Position numbers and translations under genes: made by a program. A stretch of 64,000 nucleotides of DNA from Isoptericola sediminis (lineage in GTDB: Bacteria > Actinomycetota > Actinomycetes > Actinomycetales > Cellulomonadaceae), in the NCBI RefSeq assembly GCF_013085345.1, contig NZ_JABFAJ010000005.1:1-64000 (forward strand), given 5' to 3'. The notes under the pieces were generated by a model. The model was not told where the DNA came from. It was given only the letters and a program-made list of their open reading frames with translations, and searched no databases. How positions within the stretch are numbered: the first letter of the stretch is position 1; each line of letters starts with the position of its first letter. Positions 36,779 through 43,242 of the stretch are shown in pieces.

Positions 36779-37563
36779 CACACCACCGTCGTGTATCCGC
36801 TGATCCAGCTCTGCAGCAGGCTGGTGGTCGCACCCCACAGACCGGTCACCATCGCCAGGCCGATGACGATGAGCAGCCCGCCACCGACCCGCATGATCGT
36901 CAGCCGGTGCCGTCGCAGGAAGCTCAGCATCCGCTCGGAGGACTGCAGGCCCAGGGCCACCAGCAGGAAGGGCACGCCGAGGCCGACGCAGTAGGCGATC
37001 CCGAGCAGGACGCCCCGGGTGGCCGACGCCTCGTCCAGCGCGAGGGACTGGACGGCGGCCAGGGTCGGGCCCATGCAGGGGGTCCACCCGATGCCGAACA
37101 CGACGCCGAGCAGCGGTGCGCTCCACAGGCCGGCCCGCGGTGTCACGTGCAGTCGGCGCTCCCGCTGCAGGAAGCCGATGCCGCCGAGGAAGGCGACGCC
37201 CATGAGGACGACGACGACGCCGAGCACGCGCGTGAGGACGTCCTCGTAGCGCACCAGATAGGCACCGGCGGCCCCGGCCGCCGCCATGAGGGCGACGAAC
37301 ACGGCGGTGAAGCCGAGGACGAAGAGCCCGACCCCGGCCACGACCCGGCCACGGGCCGGCGCGGCCGCCGTCGTCGTCCCGCCCCGGGACGTCCCGACCG
37401 GGCCGGCGTTCGCGGCGGCCATGCCACCCACGTACCCCACGTAGCCGGGGACCAGGGGCAGCACGCACGGCGAGGCGAACGAGACCACGCCCGCGACCAG
37501 CGCGACCGGGACGGCGAGCAGCATCGACCCGCTCACCGCCGTCGTCGCGAAGAGCTCTCCCAT
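36778..37563 (-). CDS. ccdA: CcdA-type thiol-disulfide electron carrier
   Basis: A 261-residue DsbD-transmembrane-domain protein with six helices that passes reductant across the membrane to keep apocytochrome c cysteines reduced. The two redox cysteines are visible in SFASPCVLPLVPGYVG (helix 1) and GIGWTPCMGPTLA (helix 4), both with the flanking prolines of the family. The ATG at 37563 starts one base after the stop of the upstream gene. A GTG three codons earlier (37572) is an alternative. Confidence 0.93.
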   Translation of the reverse strand: MGELFATTAVSGSMLLAVPVALVAGVVSFASPCVLPLVPGYVGYVGGMAAANAGPVGTSRGGTTTAAAPARGRVVAGVGLFVLGFTAVFVALMAAAGAAGAYLVRYEDVLTRVLGVVVVLMGVAFLGGIGFLQRERRLHVTPRAGLWSAPLLGVVFGIGWTPCMGPTLAAVQSLALDEASATRGVLLGIAYCVGLGVPFLLVALGLQSSERMLSFLRRHRLTIMRVGGGLLIVIGLAMVTGLWGATTSLLQSWISGYTTVV

Positions 37564-37564
37564 C

Positions 37565-38146
37565 TCAGGCACCCGCCATCGCGTCGTCGATCAGGCTGTT
37601 GAGGGTGCTCTCGGACACCTCGCCGACGACGCGGGCGGCCACGCGACCCTCGGCGTCGAGCACGACGGTGGACGGGACCGCCTGCAGCGGCACGACGCCC
37701 GACAGCCCGGCCACGACCTGGCCGCTGCGGTCCTCGATCGACGGGTAGGGCACCTCGAAGGTGCGCTGGAAGGCGAGCGCGGCACCGGCCTCGTCCTCGG
37801 TGTTGATCCCCAGCAGGTGCACCCCCTCGTCGGCGCGGTCCGTCGCGATCGAGACCAGGGCCGGAGCCTCGGCGCGGCAGGGCGCGCAGCCTGCGTACCA
37901 GGTGTTGAGCACGACGACGTCCCCGCGCCAGTCGGCGGTGGAGACCTCGTCCCCCTCGAAGCTGGTGCCCTCGACGACCACCGGCTCGGTCCGGTCGGCC
38001 GGCTCCCACTGCTGCACGGTGCCGTCGCCGGAGACGAATCCCTGGCCGACGACGTCGCCCGCGCCGGAGTCGGCGGCGCCGCACCCGGCCAGCGCGAGGG
38101 CCGTCCCGAGGGCGAGCGCGACACCCGCCGCGTGGCGGCGCGCCAT
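37565..38146 (-). CDS. TlpA/ResA-like lipoprotein thioredoxin
   Basis: A 193-residue exported thiol-disulfide protein. The signal peptide ends in a lipobox (ALALAGC, Cys about residue 22). The thioredoxin-like domain (about 60-190) has the active site TWYAGCAPCRAEAP (CxxC) and the cis-Pro region VPSTVVLD. It probably receives electrons from CcdA and reduces apocytochrome c, as ResA does. It lies between the histidine phosphatase and ccdA genes with 1-3 base junctions, forming one five-gene operon. Confidence 0.9.
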   Translation of the reverse strand: MARRHAAGVALALGTALALAGCGAADSGAGDVVGQGFVSGDGTVQQWEPADRTEPVVVEGTSFEGDEVSTADWRGDVVVLNTWYAGCAPCRAEAPALVSIATDRADEGVHLLGINTEDEAGAALAFQRTFEVPYPSIEDRSGQVVAGLSGVVPLQAVPSTVVLDAEGRVAARVVGEVSESTLNSLIDDAMAGA

Positions 38147-38790
38147 CAGGCGCCCGCCTGCGGCTCGGCGCCGACGAGCAGGTCCCCGGCGGGTTCGGCG
38201 TAGTGCAGTCCGGCGAAGTGGTCGTCGGTGAACGTCAGCGACGTCAGCGAGGCCAGCGCGCACTGGCGACGCCGCGGGTCGTGGGCCAGGCGCCTGCCCT
38301 CGAAGGCCAGCCGGGTCAGCCAGACGGGGAGCTGGTGGCTCACCAGGACGACCTCGCGCCCCGCGTGGGCACGTCGGGCGTCGTCGACGGCGGCCCGCAT
38401 GCGCACGACCTGGTCGGCGTAGGCCTCGCCCCAGGACGGCCGCAGCGGGTTCCACAGCAGCTTCCAGTACCGGGGGTGGGCGAGCTGGGCGGGGTTCGTG
38501 CCGATCGTCGAGCCCTCGAGCAGGTTGCCGGCCTCGATCAGCCGGTCGTCGGTGGCCAGCTCCAGGCCGAACGCGGCGGCGACGGGCGCGGCGGTCTCCT
38601 GGGCGCGCTGCAGCGGGCTCGCGACGACGGCGGCGACGTCCCGGCCGGTGTCGGTGAGGTGGTCCGCGACGCGTCGCGCCATCTGCTGACCGCGGTCGGA
38701 CAACCGGTAGCCCGGGATGCGCCCGTACAGGACGCCGTCCGGGTTGTGGACCTCGCCGTGCCGCATCAGGTGGACGGTGGTGGTGGCCAT
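38146..38790 (-). CDS. Histidine phosphatase family protein
   Basis: A 214-residue phosphoglycerate-mutase-like phosphatase. The phosphohistidine motif is LMRHGEVHNP (RHG at about residues 10-12), the second Arg is in ASPLQRAQETA, the acid is in the LIEAGN region, and the second His is in VLVSHQLPV. Its substrate is unknown. It is the first gene of the cytochrome c maturation operon and ends one base inside the TlpA gene. The start at 38790 gives the conserved beginning MATTTVHLMRHGE. GACACT lies seven bases before it. Confidence 0.88.
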   Translation of the reverse strand: MATTTVHLMRHGEVHNPDGVLYGRIPGYRLSDRGQQMARRVADHLTDTGRDVAAVVASPLQRAQETAAPVAAAFGLELATDDRLIEAGNLLEGSTIGTNPAQLAHPRYWKLLWNPLRPSWGEAYADQVVRMRAAVDDARRAHAGREVVLVSHQLPVWLTRLAFEGRRLAHDPRRRQCALASLTSLTFTDDHFAGLHYAEPAGDLLVGAEPQAGA

Positions 38791-38929
38791 GCGCCTTAGT
38801 GTCCCAGATCCCGGGGGTGGACCTGTCGGCGCGACGGGCGTCGTGAGCCGCGTCACGATCGGGCCACGGACCGGTCTCCGAACTCGTCCGGACGGCGCGG
38901 GAATACTGCGCCGGGGTGCCATGTTCATG

Positions 38930-38944
38930 CATTCCGATGGAATG
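38930..38944. promoter_or_regulatory. Inverted repeat upstream of the YceI gene
   Basis: CATTCC-GAT-GGAATG, perfect 6-bp arms in a locally AT-richer stretch 54 bases before the YceI start. AATACT (38902-38907) upstream could be a -10. A MarR- or other repressor-type operator is possible. Confidence 0.35.
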
Positions 38945-38997
38945 ATCCGGACGCGATCACATCACGTCCAGCAACCGATCCGACAAGGAGCCACCCC

Positions 38998-39549
38998 ATG
39001 GCCACCCCCCTGCCCCCGGCCCTGACCACCGGCACCTACGCCGTCGACGCCGGCCACTCCACGGCGTCGTTCTCCGTCCGCCACGCCGGCATCTCCAAGG
39101 TCCGCGGGACCGTCGGCATCTCGGCCGGGACGATCACCGTGGGCGAGGACCTCGAGTCCTCCTCCGTCGCGGTGACGCTCGACGCGAGCGCCGTGAGCAC
39201 CGGTGACGAGAACCGCGACCAGCACCTCAAGAGCGCGGACTTCTGGCACGCCGAGGAGCGCCCCACCTGGACCTTCACCTCGACCTCGGTCACCGCCGAC
39301 GACGACGCCTACATCGTCACCGGCGACCTGACCATCAACGGCGTGACCCGGTCGGTGGACCTGCCGGTCGCCTTCGAGGGTGCCGCGACCGACCCGTTCG
39401 GCAACAAGCGCGCCGGGTTCGAGTCCGAGATCGTCATCAACCGCAAGGACTTCGACCTGACCTGGAACGCCGCGCTCGAGACCGGCGGCATCCTGGTCGG
39501 CGAGAAGGTCAAGATCGCTCTCGACGTCTCGGCGATCGAGCAGAACTGA
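38998..39549 (+). CDS. YceI-family lipocalin-like protein
   Basis: A 183-residue beta-barrel protein of the YceI family, which binds polyisoprenoid or similar hydrophobic ligands. It begins GTYAVDAGHSTASFSVRHAGISKVRG, the family signature, and continues with LKSADFWHAEERP and the C-terminal LTWNAALETGGILVG. No signal peptide is present, so it is probably cytoplasmic, unlike periplasmic E. coli YceI. The ribosome site AAGGAG (38985-38990) fixes the ATG. It is unexpected but suggestive that a possible isoprenoid carrier is encoded near the menaquinone genes. Confidence 0.9.
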   Translation: MATPLPPALTTGTYAVDAGHSTASFSVRHAGISKVRGTVGISAGTITVGEDLESSSVAVTLDASAVSTGDENRDQHLKSADFWHAEERPTWTFTSTSVTADDDAYIVTGDLTINGVTRSVDLPVAFEGAATDPFGNKRAGFESEIVINRKDFDLTWNAALETGGILVGEKVKIALDVSAIEQN

Positions 39550-39556
39550 TCCCACC

Positions 39557-39574
39557 GCGCCGGTGAACCGGCGC
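39557..39574 (+). terminator. First hairpin after the YceI gene
   Basis: GCGCCGGT-ga-ACCGGCGC, a perfect 8-bp inverted repeat that starts 8 bases after the stop codon. Confidence 0.6.
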
Positions 39575-39610
39575 CCGTCGGCGTCGTGCCCGCACCTCGC
39601 CGTCGCCGGT

Positions 39611-39650
39611 CAGCGCACGGGAACCGCGTCCGCGCGGATCCCGTGCGCTG
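39611..39650 (+). terminator. Second, stronger hairpin after the YceI gene
   Basis: A 12-bp perfect stem (39611-39622 with 39639-39650) continues after one A/A mismatch into 5 more pairs around loop TCCG. Its right end runs into the 20-bp repeat array. Confidence 0.7.
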
Positions 39651-39766
39651 ACTCGTGCAACGGGGGCCTGAGCCGTCGCGGGTCGTCCTGACCCGTCGCG
39701 GGTCGTCCTGACTCGTCACGGGTCGTCCTGACCCGTCACGGGCCGTCCTGACCCGCGGCGAGACGG
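39647..39766 (-). repeat. 20-bp-period repeat array downstream of rex (6 units)
   Basis: Units begin at 39647, 39667, 39687, 39707, 39727 and 39747. A typical one is CCTGACCCGTCGCGGGTCGT. Neighbouring units can pair as CGGGTC-gtcct-GACCCG, so an RNA copy would form a row of small hairpins. This is the same family as the arrays at 33724-34005. It lies in the 242-bp gap between convergent YceI and rex and holds no gene. Confidence 0.85.
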
Positions 39767-39791
39767 CCCGGCCCGCAGGAGGTGCGCGGGC

Positions 39792-40496
39792 TCAGGCGGA
39801 GGGCTGGACCCCGGCCACCGCGGGGTCACCGTCGACACCCACGGCGTCCCCGGACTGCGCGTGCCGCGCCGCGGCGTGGAACGCGAGGATCTGCAGCTCG
39901 CCCGCGACGTCCACGCTGCGCACCACGACGTCGTCGGGCAGCTGCAGCGCCACCGGCGAGAACGACAGGATCTCGCGCACCCCGCAGGCCACGATCCGCT
40001 CGGCCACCGCCTGGGCCGCCGCACCGGGTGTCGCCAGGATCACCATCGACACCCCCCGGGCGGCGAGGATCTCCTCGAGACGGTCGGAGTGCTCGACCTC
40101 GAGGCCGGCGGCGCTGCGACCGACCACGTCCGGGTCGGCGTCGATCAGGGCCACCAGCCGGAACCCGCGGGCGGCGTAGCCCGAGTAGTTCGCCAGGGCG
40201 TTGCCGAGGTTGCCCACGCCGACGATGGCGAGCCGGTGCTCCGACCCGAGCCCGAGCGCGGCGCTGATCGAGGACGCCAGCGTCTCCACGTCGTACCCGA
40301 CCCCGCGGGTCCCGAAGGACCCCAGGTAGGACAGGTCCTTGCGCAGCTGGGCCGAGCCCACGCCGGACCGCTCCGCCAGCCCGGAGGACGACGTCGTGGT
40401 GACGCCGTCGCTCAACAGGTCGCGCAGGGCACGCAGGTAGAACGGAAGCCGCGCCACCGTCGCCGCGGGCACCGTCACCTCACCGATCTCGATCAC
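39792..40496 (-). CDS. rex: Redox-sensing transcriptional repressor Rex
   Basis: A 234-residue repressor that senses the NADH/NAD+ ratio and typically controls respiratory genes. The N-terminal winged helix shows ARLPFYLRALRDLLSDG and RSGVGSAQLRKDLSYLGSFGTRGVGYDV. The Rossmann domain begins at LAIVGVGNLGNALANY (GxGxxG) near residue 88, followed by a domain-swap helix at the C-terminus. The GTG at 40496 overlaps the glutaredoxin stop and has a GGAGGGAAG ribosome site. A Rex-like palindrome at 21257-21274 makes menJ and perhaps nuo likely targets. Confidence 0.95.
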   Translation of the reverse strand: MIEIGEVTVPAATVARLPFYLRALRDLLSDGVTTTSSSGLAERSGVGSAQLRKDLSYLGSFGTRGVGYDVETLASSISAALGLGSEHRLAIVGVGNLGNALANYSGYAARGFRLVALIDADPDVVGRSAAGLEVEHSDRLEEILAARGVSMVILATPGAAAQAVAERIVACGVREILSFSPVALQLPDDVVVRSVDVAGELQILAFHAAARHAQSGDAVGVDGDPAVAGVQPSA

Positions 40497-40780
40497 GTCC
40501 GCTTCCCTCCCGGGGGGACCGCCAGACGGCGCGCCAACCTCACCGCGTCCACCCGCCAGAACCCCTGCTGCACGCCGTCCACCTCGACGACGGGCACGTA
40601 GTCGCCGTACCGCTCGGTCAGCGCGGCATCGGCCTCGATGTCGATCTCCCGCCACGCGGCGCCCGCCTGGTCGCACACCGAGGAGACCACCTGCCGGGCG
40701 TCGTCGCACAGATGGCAGCCGGGTCGGGTGTACATCACCACCCGTGCCGTCTCCTCAGGGGTCGTCGGGGTGCCGCTCAC
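40493..40780 (-). CDS. Glutaredoxin-like (DUF836) protein
   Basis: A 95-residue thioredoxin-fold protein with the redox motif TRPGCHLCDDA (CxxC, about residues 22-25), a cis-Pro turn in YVPVVEVDG and a short C-terminal helix. This is the glutaredoxin-like family found in actinobacteria next to rex. It may link thiol status to Rex, but this is untested. The GTG at 40780 lies six bases after TACGCT, and the gene overlaps rex by four bases, so the pair is one leaderless operon. Confidence 0.88.
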   Translation of the reverse strand: MSGTPTTPEETARVVMYTRPGCHLCDDARQVVSSVCDQAGAAWREIDIEADAALTERYGDYVPVVEVDGVQQGFWRVDAVRLARRLAVPPGGKRT

Positions 40781-40786
40781 GAGGAC

Positions 40787-40792
40787 AGCGTA
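40787..40792 (-). promoter_or_regulatory. Leaderless-type -10 box for glutaredoxin-rex
   Basis: TACGCT on the minus strand, then GTCCTC, then the GTG start. No Rex site is visible here, so rex does not look self-regulated. Confidence 0.6.
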
Positions 40793-40802
40793 TCCGCGCG
40801 GC

Positions 40803-40808
40803 TACAGT
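40803..40808 (+). promoter_or_regulatory. Leaderless-type -10 box for the HAD gene
   Basis: TACAGT, then seven bases, then the ATG at 40816. It is back to back with the glutaredoxin-rex promoter in a 35-bp gap. Confidence 0.55.
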
Positions 40809-40815
40809 GGACCGC

Positions 40816-41631
40816 ATGCCGTCTCACGCCGACCCCCCGGTCAGCCCGCCGGCGGCAGCGTTCTTCGACGTGGACAACACGATCATCCGCGGCGCCAGCT
40901 CGTTCCACCTGGCCCGGGCGCTGTACCGGCGCGAGTTCTTCGGGACCGCCGACCTGCTGCGGTTCGGGCTGATCCAGGCCAAGTACCTGCTCTTCGGCGA
41001 GTCGCGCACCCAGATCGAGAGCGTGCGCAGCCGGGCGCTGTCCCTCATCGCCGGCCGCTCGGTCGCCGAGATCACCGCCGTGGGCGACGAGGTCTACGAC
41101 ACCGTCCTGGAGCTGCGGATCTTCCCCGGCACGAAGCGTCTCCTGGACGAGCACCTGGCGGCCGGCGACCAGGTCTGGCTGGTCACCGCGACGCCGGTCG
41201 AGATCGGCGGCCTCATCGCACGCCGGCTCGGCGCGACCGGCTGCCTCGGCACCATCGCGGAGCACGAGCGGGGGTACTACACCGGCGCGCTGGTGGGCGA
41301 CCTCATGCACGGCGAGGCCAAGGCTGCGGCCGTGCGGGAGCTCGCGGAGCGCGAGGGGCTAGACCTCGACCACTCGTACGCCTACGGGGACTCGCTGAAC
41401 GACCTGCCGATGATGCGGTCCGTCGGCCACCCCTGCCCGATCAACCCCGACGTGCGTCTGCGTCGGCACGCCAAGGAGGTCGGCTGGCCGATCCGCGAGT
41501 TCCGCGGTCGCGGTCAGCGGGTGGCGCACCGCGGCGTGCGGACCGCGTCGTGGGCAGGCGCGGCCTGGGTCGCGGGCCTCGTGCTCCGGGCCGTGCAGCG
41601 TGCCATGCGCCGACGCGTCCGGGGCCGCTGA
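40816..41631 (+). CDS. HAD-IB family phosphatase (SerB-like)
   Basis: A 271-residue haloacid-dehalogenase hydrolase. Motif I is AFFDVDNTIIRG (DxDN, about residues 17-21), motif II is LVTATP, and motif III/IV is YAYGDSLNDLPMM. The cap insertion between I and II is long and partly hydrophobic (LARALYRREFFGTADLLRFG). HAD-IB members of this actinobacterial group are related to phosphoserine and lysophospholipid phosphatases, and the substrate cannot be assigned. A basic, Arg-rich C-terminus (MRRRVRGR) may bind membranes. The start at 40816 matches the leaderless box. Confidence 0.88.
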   Translation: MPSHADPPVSPPAAAFFDVDNTIIRGASSFHLARALYRREFFGTADLLRFGLIQAKYLLFGESRTQIESVRSRALSLIAGRSVAEITAVGDEVYDTVLELRIFPGTKRLLDEHLAAGDQVWLVTATPVEIGGLIARRLGATGCLGTIAEHERGYYTGALVGDLMHGEAKAAAVRELAEREGLDLDHSYAYGDSLNDLPMMRSVGHPCPINPDVRLRRHAKEVGWPIREFRGRGQRVAHRGVRTASWAGAAWVAGLVLRAVQRAMRRRVRGR

Positions 41632-41657
41632 CCGGGGACGCCCCTCCCCACGGACGC

Positions 41658-41693
41658 AGCGAGCCCGGCACCCCTGGGGGTACCGGGCTCGCT
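41658..41693. terminator. Bidirectional terminator between the HAD gene and bS22
   Basis: AGCGAGCCCGG / CCGGGCTCGCT, an 11-bp perfect stem that continues after one mismatch into ACCCC/GGGGT around a 2-base centre. It lies between convergent genes. Confidence 0.8.
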
Positions 41694-41724
41694 CAGCACG
41701 ACCCGCCGGACGGCGGGCGGTGCC

Positions 41725-41823
41725 TCACTTCTTGTTGCGACGCTGGTGGCGCGTCCTGCGCAGCAGCTTGCGGTGCTTCTTCTTCGCCATGCGCTTGCGG
41801 CGCTTCTTGATGACGGAGCCCAT
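41725..41823 (-). CDS. Small ribosomal subunit protein bS22
   Basis: A 32-residue, extremely basic protein (MGSVIKKRRKRMAKKKHRK, then LLRRTRHQRRNKK). It matches the AURKAIP1/COX24 domain protein found in mycobacterial 30S subunits and named bS22. It is too short for most gene finders. The ATG at 41823 follows GTGAGGACC. A TATTCT -10 (41920-41925) lies about 100 bases upstream, giving a leader of roughly 90 bases, and a strong terminator follows. The protein is specific to actinobacteria, which supports the assignment of the organism. Confidence 0.93.
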   Translation of the reverse strand: MGSVIKKRRKRMAKKKHRKLLRRTRHQRRNKK

Positions 41824-41919
41824 GAGGTCCTCACAATGCTGATCGGTGGTCGGACGGCGTTGGCACCGGCGCCCGTGAGCCCGGGCGCAGCCGACCAACG
41901 CGAGAAAAGTCCGTCCATC

Positions 41920-41925
41920 AGAATA
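41920..41925 (-). promoter_or_regulatory. Possible -10 box of the bS22 gene
   Basis: TATTCT on the minus strand within GGTATTCTGATGG, the best consensus -10 in the region. It implies an approximately 90-base leader before bS22. Confidence 0.45.
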
Positions 41926-41995
41926 CCCGATGACGGCCGGTGCCTCGGGCCACGGCGGCGTGCGCCGGGTCACCCCGGCCGCGGGACCTGCCCGG

Positions 41996-43171
41996 TCAGT
42001 CCAGGAAGGGGTCGAGGCCGAACTCGGGGAAGACGTGGCGGCGCGTGGCGAGCACGGCCCGGTCCGTCGGGTCCGACGGGTCGTAGCCGGACGACCACGG
42101 TCGCCAGGTGACCGGTCCGCGGCCCAGCGTCCTGGCCGCGGGCAGCCCGGACATCTCCTCCGCCGCCTCCCGCCACGCTGCCGGCAGCGGCATCCCCGTC
42201 TCCAGCGGGACGTGCGCCGCCTCGGCCACCAGCGCCGCCCACACCAGCGGCACCACGTCGACGACGGCGTACCCTCCGCCGCCGAGGGCCACCCAGCGAC
42301 CCTCGCAGAGCTCGTGCGCCAGCTCGTGCAGCCAGCGGGCCGCGGTCTTCTGCGCGTGCACGCCGACGGAGAGGTCGGCGAGCGGGTCGTTGCCGTGGGC
42401 GTCGGCACCGTGCTGGGACACGATGGCGTCGGGGGCGAACTCCCGCAGCACGGTCGGCAGCACCGCGTCGACGGCGCGCAGCCATCCGGCGGAGTCCGTC
42501 CGCGGCGGGAGCGCGACGTTGACCGCGGTGCAGTGGTTCAGCCCGGCACCGGTGTCCGCCGGGTCGCCCGTGCCGGGGAACAACGTCCGGCCGTCCTGGT
42601 GGACGGAGAAGGTCAGCACCCGCGGCTCGTCCCAGAAGATCGCCTCGACGCCGTCGCCGTGGTGGGCGTCGAGGTCGACGTACGCGACCCGCTCCGCCCC
42701 GCTGTCCAGCAACCGCTGCACGGCGGCGGCGGCGTCGTTGTAGACGCAGAACCCCGACGCCGCGTCCCGGCGGGCGTGGTGCATGCCGCCGGCGATGTTG
42801 ATCCCGTGCTGCGCCCGTCCCGACCAGACGGCGTCCGCGGCGGCGACCGAGGCCCCCACGAGCCGGGCCGCGGCCTCGTGCATGGCGGGGAACACGGGGT
42901 CGTCCTCCGTCCCGAGCCCCCGGGCGACGTCGGGCTCCCCCGTGGTCGCCGCGCGGCGCACCGCGGCGACGTAGTCGGCGTCGTGCACGGTCTCGAGCAG
43001 CTCGTCCGGCGCGCAGACCGGGTCGACCACCTCCAGCCCGGGTTCGCCGAGCAGCCCGAGCTCGGTGATCAGGCGCATCGTCAGGGCGAGCCGCGCCGGC
43101 GCCATGGGATGCCCGAGCCCGAAGTCGTAGCGCAGCAGCTCGGGACTCCACAGCAGCTGGGCGACCGACAT
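41996..43171 (-). CDS. acuC: AcuC-type histone-deacetylase-family hydrolase
   Basis: A 391-residue zinc amidohydrolase of the arginase/deacetylase fold. AcuC homologues deacetylate lysines such as that of acetyl-CoA synthetase. Catalytic elements are visible: GGMHHARRDAASGFCVYND (His-His pair), YVDLDAHHGDG (metal-binding Asp and His), FSVHQDGRTLFPGTG and the late GGGGYAVVDV. It begins MSVAQLLWSPELLRYDFGLGHPM. No acuA or acs gene is nearby. It starts with ATG at 43171, exactly six bases after TACCGT. Confidence 0.9.
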   Translation of the reverse strand: MSVAQLLWSPELLRYDFGLGHPMAPARLALTMRLITELGLLGEPGLEVVDPVCAPDELLETVHDADYVAAVRRAATTGEPDVARGLGTEDDPVFPAMHEAAARLVGASVAAADAVWSGRAQHGINIAGGMHHARRDAASGFCVYNDAAAAVQRLLDSGAERVAYVDLDAHHGDGVEAIFWDEPRVLTFSVHQDGRTLFPGTGDPADTGAGLNHCTAVNVALPPRTDSAGWLRAVDAVLPTVLREFAPDAIVSQHGADAHGNDPLADLSVGVHAQKTAARWLHELAHELCEGRWVALGGGGYAVVDVVPLVWAALVAEAAHVPLETGMPLPAAWREAAEEMSGLPAARTLGRGPVTWRPWSSGYDPSDPTDRAVLATRRHVFPEFGLDPFLD

Positions 43172-43177
43172 CCCGCC

Positions 43178-43183
43178 ACGGTA
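43178..43183 (-). promoter_or_regulatory. Leaderless-type -10 box for acuC
   Basis: TACCGT on the minus strand, then GGCGGG, then the ATG start. Confidence 0.6.
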
Positions 43184-43242
43184 GCCCAAGCCGTGGCAGG
43201 CTGGGCGGCGACCAGTGCGGACGACGAGGGAGGGCGCGGCCG

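Noticed and set aside
40781-40815. Rex operator controlling its own gene
   Set aside because: The 35-bp divergent region contains two leaderless -10 boxes but no TTGTGA/TCACAA pair.
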